9,659 nucleotides of DNA. Origin: Actinomycetes bacterium (GTDB lineage Bacteria > Actinomycetota > Actinomycetes > Propionibacteriales > Propionibacteriaceae). Shown piece by piece: positions 1-8,232 of the stretch (positions are counted from its first letter, which is position 1; each line of letters opens with the position of its first letter). The notes beneath the pieces are model-generated. The model was not told the DNA's origin. It saw only the letters and a list, made by a program, of their open reading frames with translations, and did not search any database. The DNA is taken from the NCBI GenBank assembly GCA_023412435.1, contig JAEYNS010000007.1:1-9659 (forward strand), given 5' to 3'. Position numbers and translations under genes: made by a program.

Positions 1-202
1 GCGTGGGGCTGGCCGAGGGGGTGGCCGCCGGGGTGGCGGTCTGGGTCGCGGCCGGCGACGCGCTGGCGGTCGGGGAGGCCGAGGCCGTGGCGGCCGGGAC
101 GGGGAACTGGGGCTCGGCCCAGGCTGCGGTGAGACCGCCGACGACGGTGAGGCCGATGGCGCCGGTGACTGCCCAGGCGGCGGTGGAGCGGGTGATCTTC
201 AT
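1..202 (-). CDS. Secreted Pro/Ala/Ser/Thr-rich protein, N-terminal part (cut by window start)
   Basis: Read on the minus strand from the ATG at 202-200, the product begins MKITRSTAAWAVTGAIGL and continues through a hydrophobic stretch to about residue 28, ending in AWA followed by EPQFP. This looks like a Sec signal peptide: K and R at the N-terminus, a hydrophobic core and a possible signal peptidase I site after AWA. From about residue 36 the chain is low-complexity Ala/Ser/Pro/Thr (repeated ASP, ATP and TPA units), typical of an extracellular linker or a cell-wall-spanning stalk. The start is supported by GAGAGGA about seven bases upstream. The C-terminal domain lies beyond the window, so function is unknown. 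Extracellular location is inferred. An overlapping plus-strand frame at 3-278 is open but has no recognisable protein character. Confidence 0.8.
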   Translation of the reverse strand, partial: MKITRSTAAWAVTGAIGLTVVGGLTAAWAEPQFPVPAATASASPTASASPAATQTATPAATPSASPT

Positions 203-234
203 GTCTGGTGTCCTCTCGTGGAGTGGGTACGGAC

Positions 235-264
235 CAATAACACCCCCCGCCGGTGAAGCACCAA
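235..264 (-). promoter_or_regulatory. Possible promoter of the secreted-protein gene
   Basis: On the minus strand TTGGTG (264-259) could act as a -35 element and TTATTG (240-235) as a -10 element, with 18 bp between them, about 35 bp ahead of the ATG at 202. The match is modest; this is the most AT-rich patch in the divergent region, which is the main support. Confidence 0.3.
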
Positions 265-265
265 G

Positions 266-282
266 GAGAACTCCATGAGAAC
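266..282. repeat. Two GAGAAC direct repeats, 11 bp apart
   Basis: GAGAAC occurs at 266-271 and again at 277-282 (GTTCTC on the minus strand), exactly one helical turn apart. The pair sits just upstream of the candidate -35 of the minus-strand gene, where winged-helix response regulators often bind such paired boxes. The first copy also overlaps the ribosome binding site of the small ORF at 275, so the repeat may be partly coincidental. Confidence 0.3.
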
Positions 283-334
283 CCTCTCACCGCCGTTGCG
301 GCGCGTCCGCGGGGCAGATCGGGGCGCCCGGTAG
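275..334 (+). CDS. Possible 19-codon leader peptide ahead of the GT87 gene
   Basis: ATG at 275 is preceded by AAGGAG (263-268) with a six-base spacer, the best Shine-Dalgarno arrangement in the window. The frame closes at TAG 332-334, giving a 19-residue peptide beginning MRTLSPPLRRVR with six arginines. It ends 27 bases before the TTG start of the GT87 gene and has no counterpart on the other strand. It could be a regulatory leader ORF or a small basic peptide, or a chance ORF. Nothing in the residues identifies a family. The quality of the ribosome binding site is the only strong argument. Confidence 0.35.
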   Translation: MRTLSPPLRRVRGADRGAR

Positions 335-337
335 GCT
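332..337 (+). promoter_or_regulatory. Candidate -10 box of the GT87 gene
   Basis: TAGGCT fits the actinobacterial TANNNT -10 pattern and lies 24 bases ahead of the TTG start, leaving room for a short leader with the AGGGAGGGG ribosome binding site (351-359). No good -35 is visible. The preceding CCCGG resembles the bases ahead of the -10 candidates at 4733 and 7405. Confidence 0.35.
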
Positions 338-361
338 GACGGAGGCTCGAAGGGAGGGGCG

Positions 362-1549
362 TTGCGCGGTCCGAGGTTGTGGCTGGTGAGGCTCGCGCTG
401 GCGGCCCCCCCGCTGCTGGCGGCGCTCTACGTCGCCGGCACCCAGATCCCGGGTTCGGTGCTGTGGCCGTGGCGGCCCGGCATGATCGACCTCGAGGTGT
501 ACCGCCGCACCGGGACCCTGCTGCTGGCCGGGCAGGACTTCTTCAGCGCCGAAGGGCTGCCCTGGATCTACCCGGCCTTCGCCGCGCTGTTCACCGTCCC
601 GTTCGCCGTCGTGCCCTTCGAGGTTGCCGCGGTGGTCTGGCTCGCGCTGTCCGTGGCCGCGCTCGCGGCCGTCCTGCACCGGGTGGGGCTGGCGGGGTGG
701 CGGCTCAGTCTGGCGACCACGGTCTGCGTCCTGTTCGTCGAGCCGGTCGCCGAGACACTGGGTTTCGGCCAGCTGGCGATCTTCCTGGTCGCCGCCGCCG
801 TCCTCGACTCGATGCCCGGGCCGCGCGTCCTGCGCCGCCGGATCGCCCCGGAGGGCTGGCTCACCGGGGTTGCGACGGCGGTCAAGCTCACCCCCGCCGT
901 GGTGGCGGCCTACAACTTCTTCGCCGGACGACGCAAGCCCGGACTGGTCGCCTTCGCGGCCTTTGTGGCGGCGACCGGGCTCGGCTTCCTGCTGTTGCCG
1001 GCCGCCTCGCTCCACTACTGGGCCAAGCTGCTCGCCGGCGACACCGGGCTCAACTCCGGCATCGTCTACGCCACCAACCAGTCGGTGCTCGGGGTGTGGA
1101 ACCGGCTGTTCGGCGAGGCGAGCCGGGGCGGGCTCGTCAGCAGCGCGCTGGTCGTCGTGCTCGGGGTGGTCGCCGCGGTCGTGGTGCACCGGGCGGGCCA
1201 GGTGCGGCTGGCGATCTGCCTGGCAGGCATCACCAGCCTGCTCGCCTCCCCGATCTCGTGGTCGCACCACTACGTGTGGATCGTGCCGCTCGGCGTCGTG
1301 CTTTGGCAGGCCAGGATGCTGCCCGGGTGGTACCGCTGGTTCGGGCTGGGCTACGTCGCCTGGGGGGTGGTGGCGCCCTTCAAGTGGCTACCGCGCGGCG
1401 ACGAGGTGGAGCTCAGCTACGCGCTCTGGCAGCAGGTGGTGGTCAACGTCGGGGTGGTGGCGGGCGTCCTGCTGCTCGTGCTCGCGGTGCCGGCTGCCCA
1501 CAAGCTGCGCAGCGGCACCGCTGTCGTCGGTCTCGCGACTGCCGGCTGA
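362..1549 (+). CDS. GT87-family polyprenyl-phosphate mannosyltransferase-like membrane protein
   Basis: The 395-residue protein is largely hydrophobic, with a likely first membrane segment at residues 8-26 and further ones around 71-105, 135-149, 194-213, 260-276, 283-298, 303-316 and 357-377. It has the hallmarks of the GT87 (DUF2029, GT-C) family: [11 protein letters not shown] at 41-51, where Asp43 matches the catalytic acidic residue in the first extracellular loop; GFGQ at 134-137; a KLTP turn at 175-178; [12 protein letters not shown] at 239-250; and [11 protein letters not shown] at 296-306. Characterised relatives (PimE, MptC) add alpha-1,2-mannose from polyprenyl-phosphate-mannose to lipid-linked mannosides at the outer face of the membrane. 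The exact acceptor here cannot be told. The TTG start is chosen for the AGGGAGGGG ribosome binding site and full-length first helix; TTG 377 and GTG 386 are in-frame alternatives. It appears to be a single-gene unit. Confidence 0.85.
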   Translation: MRGPRLWLVRLALAAPPLLAALYVAGTQIPGSVLWPWRPGMIDLEVYRRTGTLLLAGQDFFSAEGLPWIYPAFAALFTVPFAVVPFEVAAVVWLALSVAALAAVLHRVGLAGWRLSLATTVCVLFVEPVAETLGFGQLAIFLVAAAVLDSMPGPRVLRRRIAPEGWLTGVATAVKLTPAVVAAYNFFAGRRKPGLVAFAAFVAATGLGFLLLPAASLHYWAKLLAGDTGLNSGIVYATNQSVLGVWNRLFGEASRGGLVSSALVVVLGVVAAVVVHRAGQVRLAICLAGITSLLASPISWSHHYVWIVPLGVVLWQARMLPGWYRWFGLGYVAWGVVAPFKWLPRGDEVELSYALWQQVVVNVGVVAGVLLLVLAVPAAHKLRSGTAVVGLATAG

Positions 1550-1579
1550 CGACCTTCAGGTCGACACGGTGGCTTCCCC

Positions 1580-1604
1580 TGCGGCCCGGCAGTGCCCGGC
1601 CGCA
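1580..1604 (+). terminator. Probable terminator after the GT87 gene
   Basis: TGCGGCC (1580-1586) pairs with GGCCGCA (1598-1604), and the stem continues past one mismatch through GG/CC, leaving a small loop. It lies 31 bases after the GT87 stop and has no T tract, as is common for hairpins in high-GC actinomycetes. A smaller repeat, CGACC/GGTCG around a TTCA loop, lies directly after the stop at 1550-1563. Confidence 0.5.
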
Positions 1605-1656
1605 CCTGGAACCCTGACTTCTCCCCGAGTCCGTGGTCGTGGAATAGCGCCCGCGG

Positions 1657-1662
1657 TACAGT
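1657..1662 (+). promoter_or_regulatory. Candidate -10 box of clpB
   Basis: TACAGT fits TANNNT and would place the transcription start near 1669, inside the HAIR operator at 1664-1684. That is the expected geometry for repression by a bound repressor. The -35 region (around 1634-1639, TGGTCG) is weak. Confidence 0.5.
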
Positions 1663-1663
1663 A

Positions 1664-1684
1664 GTTGAGTCTGGTGAACTCAAC
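1664..1684. promoter_or_regulatory. HAIR element, predicted HspR operator of clpB
   Basis: GTTGAGT (1664-1670), seven bases, then ACTCAAC (1678-1684) form a perfect 7-bp inverted repeat. It matches the HspR-associated inverted repeat CTTGAGT-N7-ACTCAAG at every position except the outermost base pair, which here is G/C instead of C/G. HspR, with DnaK as co-repressor, is known to repress dnaK and clpB through such sites in Streptomyces and Mycobacterium. Its place 51 bp before the clpB start and over the predicted transcription start supports heat-shock derepression. No hspR gene is in the window. Confidence 0.88.
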
Positions 1685-1735
1685 TTCGGTTCCCTGGTGC
1701 TGGAACCGTCCATTGACGAGGAGAAACGCGAAGGA

Positions 1736-4330
<2,595 letters not shown>

Positions 4331-4352
4331 GCCGCGACGAAGGCGAAAAGGC

Positions 4353-4385
4353 GGGGCCCCGGGAAGTATGAGTTCCCGGGGCCCC
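4353..4385 (+). terminator. Strong hairpin terminator after clpB
   Basis: GGGGCCCCGGGAA (4353-4365) and its exact complement TTCCCGGGGCCCC (4373-4385) form a perfect 13-bp stem with a seven-base loop, 22 bases after the clpB stop. There is no T run on the plus strand. On the minus strand the stem is followed by CCTTTT, so it could also stop antisense transcription. Confidence 0.85.
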
Positions 4386-4604
4386 TGTCGACACGACGCG
4401 ATGAGTCGCATCTCGCCGCGAGTGACCGTCGAAGCCACCGACCGCATCACCGGCCGGCTCCGCTGGACCGAAATCCACCGGCAAGCCCGACATCCTTCTC
4501 TCGACTCCAGACCGCCGAAGCGATCCGGTGGCCCATTTCTAGTGGCACCCCGGCGCGGCGCGCAAGACCCTTTCCACGGGAATTCCGGCGAGTTCGGGAG
4601 CGCC

Positions 4605-4626
4605 CGGCGTGTCGTCGGCGTGTCGT
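4605..4626. repeat. Perfect tandem 11-bp repeat, candidate operator
   Basis: CGGCGTGTCGT occurs twice back to back (4605-4615 and 4616-4626). The 11-bp unit puts both copies on the same face of the helix, as in sites bound by head-to-tail dimers. It lies about 105 bp upstream of the candidate -10 box of the amino acid transporter operon and runs into the hairpin at 4622-4645. Confidence 0.5.
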
Positions 4627-4645
4627 GTGACGGGTGGGACACGAC
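4622..4645. promoter_or_regulatory. Inverted repeat GTCGTGT/ACACGAC overlapping the tandem repeat
   Basis: GTCGTGT (4622-4628) and ACACGAC (4639-4645) are exact complements around a ten-base spacer. The left arm begins inside the second tandem repeat, so one protein could bind direct and inverted copies of a TGTCGT-like half-site. ACACGACG recurs at 4391-4398. It could also be a transcribed hairpin. Function is not established. Confidence 0.4.
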
Positions 4646-4732
4646 GGCCTCCCCAGTGCCGGCCAGAGCCTCGGGAGGCGCCCCCGGATGACCGGCTGCC
4701 GGGCGCGGCCGGGGCCGGACGGGGCCCGGTCG

Positions 4733-4738
4733 TACCCT
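4733..4738 (+). promoter_or_regulatory. Candidate -10 box of the amino acid ABC operon
   Basis: TACCCT fits TANNNT and is directly preceded by GGTCG, as is the -10 candidate at 7405 with one extra base. Transcription would begin near 4745, leaving a leader of about 41 bases with GAAAGGA (4774-4780). No -35 element is evident. Confidence 0.4.
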
Positions 4739-4785
4739 TGCTGCACCAGCGGCGCAGCGCGCCCCCGGCCCGCGAAAGGACGACA

Positions 4786-5664
4786 ATGACCCGGCCCGTA
4801 CCCCGCGTCGCCGCCGTCGCCGCAACCGCGGCCCTCGCCTTCGCGCTGGCCGGTTGTGCGGGCGCCCCCGCCGCCACCTCCGCGGCCCCCACCAGCCCTG
4901 CCGCGACGCCGTCCGCCGAGGTCGACGTCAAGACGCTCACGGTGACCCCCGGCACCCTCACGATCGGCACCGGCGGCCCGGCGTACTCGCCCTGGGTGGA
5001 GAACGACGATCCGTCCAGCGGCGAGGGCTTCGAGGCGGCGGTCGCCTACGCAGTCGCCGAGCACCTGGGCTTCGCCGCCGCGGAGGTCACCTGGGTACGC
5101 ACCACCTTCGACGAGGCGATCGCGCCCGGCCCGAAGGCCTGGGACGTCAACCTGCAGCAGTTCTCGATCACCGAGGAGCGCAAGCAGGCCGTCGACTTCT
5201 CCAGCCCGTACTACACGACCGCGCAGGCGGTGCTGACCACGAAGTCGTCCCCGCTCGCCGCCGCGACCAGCATCGCCGACCTCAAGGGGGGCAAGATCGG
5301 CGCGATGGTCGGCACGACGAGCCTGCGGGCGCTGACCGACCAGATCGCACCGACCGTGGAGCCCAGCGTCTTCAACACCAACGAGGACACCGCGCAGGCG
5401 CTGAAGAACCGCCAGGTGGAGGCGATCATCGTCGACCTGCCGACGGCGCTGTACCTGGCGGCGGTCGAGATCGAGGACGGCGTCATCGTCGGCCAGCTCG
5501 CCGACGCCTCCGGCGGCGACCAGTTCGGGTTCGTCCTGCCGAAGGGCTCCGAGCTCACCGCGCCCGTGTCGGCCGCGGTCGACGCGCTGGCAGCGGACGG
5601 GACGCTCGCGGCGCTGGAACAGGAGTGGCTCTCGGAGTCGATCTCCGTTCCCGTGCTGCAGTGA
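4786..5664 (+). CDS. Amino acid ABC transporter, substrate-binding lipoprotein
   Basis: This 292-residue protein starts with a lipoprotein signal: a basic N-terminus, a hydrophobic Ala/Val/Leu core and the lipobox LAGC, with Cys24 as the lipidated residue. A Ala/Pro/Thr/Ser spacer follows to about residue 45. The rest is a family 3 solute-binding protein (SBP_bac_3): the GFEAAVAYAVAEHLGF helix near 81-96, DVNLQQFSITEERKQAVDFSSPYY at 120-143 in which the ITEER arginine fits the usual carboxylate-binding position, then LKGGKIGAMVGTTS at 167-179 and VEAIIVDLPTALY at 211-223. It would deliver a polar amino acid to the permease encoded just downstream; the exact substrate cannot be read. The start at 4786 is supported by GAAAGGA five bases upstream. 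First gene of a three-gene operon. Confidence 0.93.
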   Translation: MTRPVPRVAAVAATAALAFALAGCAGAPAATSAAPTSPAATPSAEVDVKTLTVTPGTLTIGTGGPAYSPWVENDDPSSGEGFEAAVAYAVAEHLGFAAAEVTWVRTTFDEAIAPGPKAWDVNLQQFSITEERKQAVDFSSPYYTTAQAVLTTKSSPLAAATSIADLKGGKIGAMVGTTSLRALTDQIAPTVEPSVFNTNEDTAQALKNRQVEAIIVDLPTALYLAAVEIEDGVIVGQLADASGGDQFGFVLPKGSELTAPVSAAVDALAADGTLAALEQEWLSESISVPVLQ

Positions 5665-5670
5665 CCCCCG

Positions 5671-6540
5671 GTGGCCACGGACCCTGCTGACGCCCCGGAG
5701 CCGGTCAGCGAGCTGGAGCTCGGCAGGCGCACCTTCCGCCGCCGGCAGACGGCACGGTCGATCGGCATCAGCCTGCTGTCCACGACGGTGTTCGCCGTGG
5801 TCATCGCCGTCGTCCTGATGAACTCGCCCGGGTGGAAGGTCACCAGGGACACCTTCTTCCACCCCGACTACTTCTGGCAGGCCCTGCCGAAGGTCGCCGA
5901 CGGACTGCTGCTGAACATGCGGGTGCTCGCCGTCGCCGTGGTCGGGGTGGCGGTGGTGGCCGTGGTGCTGGCAGCGCTGCGCAGCCTGAAGGGCCCGGTC
6001 TTCTTCCCGCTGCGTGTGCTGGCGGCCGCCTACACCGACCTGTTCCGCGGGATGCCGTTCCTGATCGTGCTGTACCTGATCGGGTTCGGGATTCCGGCCC
6101 TCGGCTTCTCTGACCGGATCATCCCGGTCACCCTGCTCGGCACCATCGCCCTGGTGCTCACGTACTCGTCGTACGTGGCCGAGGTGTTGCGGGCGGGGAT
6201 CGAGGCGGTGCACCCCTCCCAGCGGCTGGCAGCCCGCTCCCTGGGCCTGAGCCACTACTCCAGCCTGCGGCTGGTGGTGCTGCCGCAGGCCGTCCGCAAG
6301 GTGACGCCGGCGCTGATGAACGACTTCGTCTCGATGCAGAAGGACGTCGGCCTGATCTCGGTGCTGGGAGCGGTCGACGCCGTCCGCGCCGCCCAGATCC
6401 AGGTCGCGCAGAGCTACAACTACACGCCCTACGTCGTGGCGGGTCTGCTGTTCGTCGCCTTCAGTTGGCCGTTCATCCGGCTCACCGACTGGCTGGCCGC
6501 CCGCCAGCAGCGGCGCGAGCAGATCGGCGGGCTGGTGTGA
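5671..6540 (+). CDS. Amino acid ABC transporter permease (HisM/GlnP type)
   Basis: The 289-residue membrane protein carries the polar amino acid permease signature: FRGMPFLIVLYLIGFGIP at 125-142 and the EAA coupling loop AEVLRAGIEAVHPSQRLAARSLGLS at about 170-194, followed by LPQAVRKVTPALMNDF and KDVGLISVLG. Membrane segments appear at roughly 31-50, 82-102, 129-145, 151-169 and 253-270. Family members are usually about 215-230 residues, so this one has an N-terminal extension: about 30 polar, partly basic residues, an extra helix and a loop before the core. The GTG start lies six bases after the binding-protein stop and has no clear ribosome binding site, so translation is probably coupled. 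With only one permease gene, the channel is presumably a homodimer. Confidence 0.93.
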   Translation: MATDPADAPEPVSELELGRRTFRRRQTARSIGISLLSTTVFAVVIAVVLMNSPGWKVTRDTFFHPDYFWQALPKVADGLLLNMRVLAVAVVGVAVVAVVLAALRSLKGPVFFPLRVLAAAYTDLFRGMPFLIVLYLIGFGIPALGFSDRIIPVTLLGTIALVLTYSSYVAEVLRAGIEAVHPSQRLAARSLGLSHYSSLRLVVLPQAVRKVTPALMNDFVSMQKDVGLISVLGAVDAVRAAQIQVAQSYNYTPYVVAGLLFVAFSWPFIRLTDWLAARQQRREQIGGLV

Positions 6541-7274
6541 GCGGGCCCGTCCTGCAGTTGCGGGGAATCAGGAAGTCCTTCGGCACCAACCGGGTGCTGC
6601 GGGGGATCGACCTCGACCTCGGCCGGCACGAGGTGGTGGCGCTGATCGGCGCCAGCGGGTCGGGCAAGTCGACCCTGCTGAAGACCGTCAACCTGCTGGA
6701 GCAGATCGACGACGGCCAGATCCTGCTGGCCGGCCGGGACATCTCCGATCCCCGGGTGGACGCCGACGACGTGCGCGCCCGGATCGGCGTGGTCTTCCAG
6801 CACTACAACCTGTTCCCCCACCTGACCGTGCTGGACAACGTCACGCTGGCGCTGCGGAAGGTGCACCGGGTGGCCAGGGTGGAGAGCGAGCGGCGCGGGA
6901 TGGCGCTGCTGGAGCGGATCGGCCTGGCCGGGCAGTCCCGTGCCTACCCGGACCGGCTCTCCGGCGGCCAGCAGCAGCGGGTGGCGATCGCCAGGGCGGT
7001 GGCCACCGACCCCGACCTCCTGCTGCTCGACGAGATCACCTCGGCGCTCGACCCCCAACTGGTGGGAGAGGTGCTCGATCTGGTCGCCGAACTCAAGGTC
7101 GCCGGGTCGACCATCCTGATGGCCACCCACGAGATCGGGTTCGCCCGCCGGGTCGCCGACCGGGTGGTCTTCCTGTGCGACGGGCTGGTCTGTGAGCAGG
7201 GGCCGCCGGCCCAGGTGCTCGAGGACCCGCAGCAGTCGCAGACCAGGGAGTTCCTCCGCCGCGTCCTGCGCTGA
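6537..7274 (+). CDS. Amino acid ABC transporter ATP-binding protein (GlnQ/HisP type)
   Basis: This 245-residue ATPase has all canonical motifs: Walker A GASGSGKST at 38-46, the Q-loop Gln88 in VVFQHYNLFPHLT (typical of polar amino acid importers), signature LSGGQ at 141-145, Walker B LLLLDE at 161-166, D-loop SALD and the H-loop His198 in ATHEIGFA. The motif after Walker B reads DEITSALDP where most relatives have DEPTSALDP; other aliphatic residues are tolerated there. GTG 6537 overlaps the permease stop in a GTGA junction, typical of translational coupling, and places the protein start just ahead of the first beta strand. It powers the import of the amino acid captured by the upstream lipoprotein. 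Confidence 0.95.
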   Translation: MSGPVLQLRGIRKSFGTNRVLRGIDLDLGRHEVVALIGASGSGKSTLLKTVNLLEQIDDGQILLAGRDISDPRVDADDVRARIGVVFQHYNLFPHLTVLDNVTLALRKVHRVARVESERRGMALLERIGLAGQSRAYPDRLSGGQQQRVAIARAVATDPDLLLLDEITSALDPQLVGEVLDLVAELKVAGSTILMATHEIGFARRVADRVVFLCDGLVCEQGPPAQVLEDPQQSQTREFLRRVLR

Positions 7275-7289
7275 CCGCGTCCGCACCAT

Positions 7290-7333
7290 CGGGTCACAGC
7301 GCCGTGGCTGCACGGACGCCGGCGGGTGACCCG
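7290..7333 (+). terminator. Probable terminator of the ABC operon
   Basis: CGGGTCAC (7290-7297) pairs with GTGACCCG (7326-7333). Within it GCG-CCGTG (7299-7306) pairs with CACGG-A-CGC (7311-7319) around a GCTG loop, giving a two-tier hairpin of about 44 bases with an internal loop. It lies 16 bases after the ATPase stop and has no T tract. Confidence 0.55.
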
Positions 7334-7404
7334 TCGGACCGCGTGCGGGGGACCGAACTCCCGCTCCCGACCGGCCGCGCGCCAGGGCCGGCGGGGCCGG
7401 TCGC

Positions 7405-7410
7405 TACGCT
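7405..7410 (+). promoter_or_regulatory. Candidate -10 box for a leaderless hydrolase transcript
   Basis: TACGCT fits TANNNT and ends exactly six bases before the ATG at 7417, so transcription would start at the A of the start codon. No Shine-Dalgarno sequence precedes the ATG (the six bases are GCAGGC), which agrees with a leaderless mRNA, a common form in actinobacteria. Confidence 0.55.
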
Positions 7411-7416
7411 GCAGGC

Positions 7417-8232
7417 ATGCCATCGGGGCGCCACCGCTCGCGGGACGAGGCCAGCTACCGGACCCGGCGCGTCCACGACGTCGAGTACCACACCAGCCGC
7501 ACCGGGTTCGGGGACGCCTCGCTGGTCGCCTACCGGTTCCCGTGCCGGGTGGCGAGAAAGACCACCCCCGACTTCGTCCTGCTCCACGGGATCGGGGTGT
7601 CCGCCCGGTCCTACGGTCCGACGGCGGCGGCGCTGGCCACCCATGGCGACGTCCACCTGCTCGACCTGGCCGGCTACGGACGCTCCCCGCGTCCCGACCG
7701 TGACCTCGGGATCGCCGACCACGCCGCCCTCGTGGCCCGGTACCTGGACGACCGGACGCTCGATCACCCGGTTGTGGTCGGCCACTCGATGGGGACCCAG
7801 GTCGCCGCGCAGCTGTGCGCCGACTTCCCCGAGCTGAGCGACCACCTGGTGCTGATCGGCCCGGTCGTGGTGCCGGACGCCCGGACGCTCCTGAAGCTTG
7901 CCGGACTCCTGCTCCGCGACGGACTGCGGGAGCCTCCGGCGGTCACCGTGCTGGCGATCCACGACTACCTGTTCCGGGCCGGGGTGCCGTACATGGCCGA
8001 GCAGCTGCCCCACCTGCTCGGCGCCGACCTCGAGGCGGGCGCCGAGCGGGTCGCCGCGCGGACCCTCGTCCTGTGCGGCAGGGACGACCCGATCGTCCCT
8101 GTGGAGTGGGCGATCCAGCTCACCTCGAGGTTCCGGCATGGCTGGTTCGCCACCGTGCCGGGCCCGCACGCCAGCATGTTCGCCGCCCCCGAGCTCATCG
8201 CAGGGCTCCTCACCGACCATGCCCGGCGCTGA
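7417..8232 (+). CDS. Alpha/beta hydrolase
   Basis: The 271-residue protein has a classic alpha/beta-hydrolase layout: oxyanion-hole motif HGIG at 57-60, the strand-turn LLDLAGYGRSPRP at 81-93, nucleophile elbow GHSMG at 122-126 with Ser124, a cap region about 150-205, an acidic residue in CGRDDPIVP (Asp223 or Asp224), and the catalytic His251 in GPHASMF. It lacks a signal peptide, so it is probably cytoplasmic. The substrate cannot be told; relatives include esterases, ring-cleavage-product hydrolases and lactonases. Residues 1-40, rich in Arg and His, precede the fold and are poorly conserved in character. Its 3' end overlaps the next hydrolase gene by 14 bases, so the two are probably co-transcribed from the promoter just ahead of this gene. 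Confidence 0.88.
   Translation: MPSGRHRSRDEASYRTRRVHDVEYHTSRTGFGDASLVAYRFPCRVARKTTPDFVLLHGIGVSARSYGPTAAALATHGDVHLLDLAGYGRSPRPDRDLGIADHAALVARYLDDRTLDHPVVVGHSMGTQVAAQLCADFPELSDHLVLIGPVVVPDARTLLKLAGLLLRDGLREPPAVTVLAIHDYLFRAGVPYMAEQLPHLLGADLEAGAERVAARTLVLCGRDDPIVPVEWAIQLTSRFRHGWFATVPGPHASMFAAPELIAGLLTDHARR

Larger units (their letters stand above)
4386..4785. other. Gene-poor 400-bp stretch upstream of the amino acid transporter
   Basis: No convincing gene lies between the clpB terminator and the binding-protein start. An open frame at 4368-4691 would give a 107-residue peptide, but it starts inside the terminator loop, has no ribosome binding site, and its residues look like non-coding translation. 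The minus-strand frames here are similarly featureless. The stretch holds short hairpins (GCGA-TGAG-TCGC at 4398-4409), a spaced inverted pair CCACCGG 4475-4481 / CCGGTGG 4525-4531, the tandem repeat at 4605-4626, and a candidate -10 box at 4733. Its middle part (about 4470-4580) is less GC-rich than the flanking genes. Confidence 0.5.

Noticed and set aside
3..278. Plus-strand open frame of 91 codons, ending in an ATGA overlap with the small ORF at 275
   Set aside because: It has low-complexity Gly/Ala/Val translation and no ribosome binding site, and it is antisense to a minus-strand gene with a clear signal peptide and SD.
287..1270. Long minus-strand frame opposite the GT87 gene
   Set aside because: Its translation is Arg/Gly/Gln/His-rich with no domain character, a mirror of high GC3 on the coding strand.
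1592..1735. In-frame upstream extension of clpB
   Set aside because: It would translate through the HAIR operator and promoter; the ClpB family begins at the ATG at 1736.
4475..4531. CCACCGG/CCGGTGG pair as a riboswitch-like structure
   Set aside because: It is only seven pairs around a 43-base spacer with no further conserved helices visible; in GC-rich DNA this is expected by chance.
4368..4691. Possible small gene between clpB and the transporter
   Set aside because: It starts in the terminator loop, has no ribosome binding site, mixed codon quality and no recognisable residues.
7898..8218. N-terminal extension of the second hydrolase (start at 7898)
   Set aside because: The translated segment is Ser/Arg/Cys/Pro-rich shadow sequence of the first hydrolase; the fold begins well after ATG 8219.
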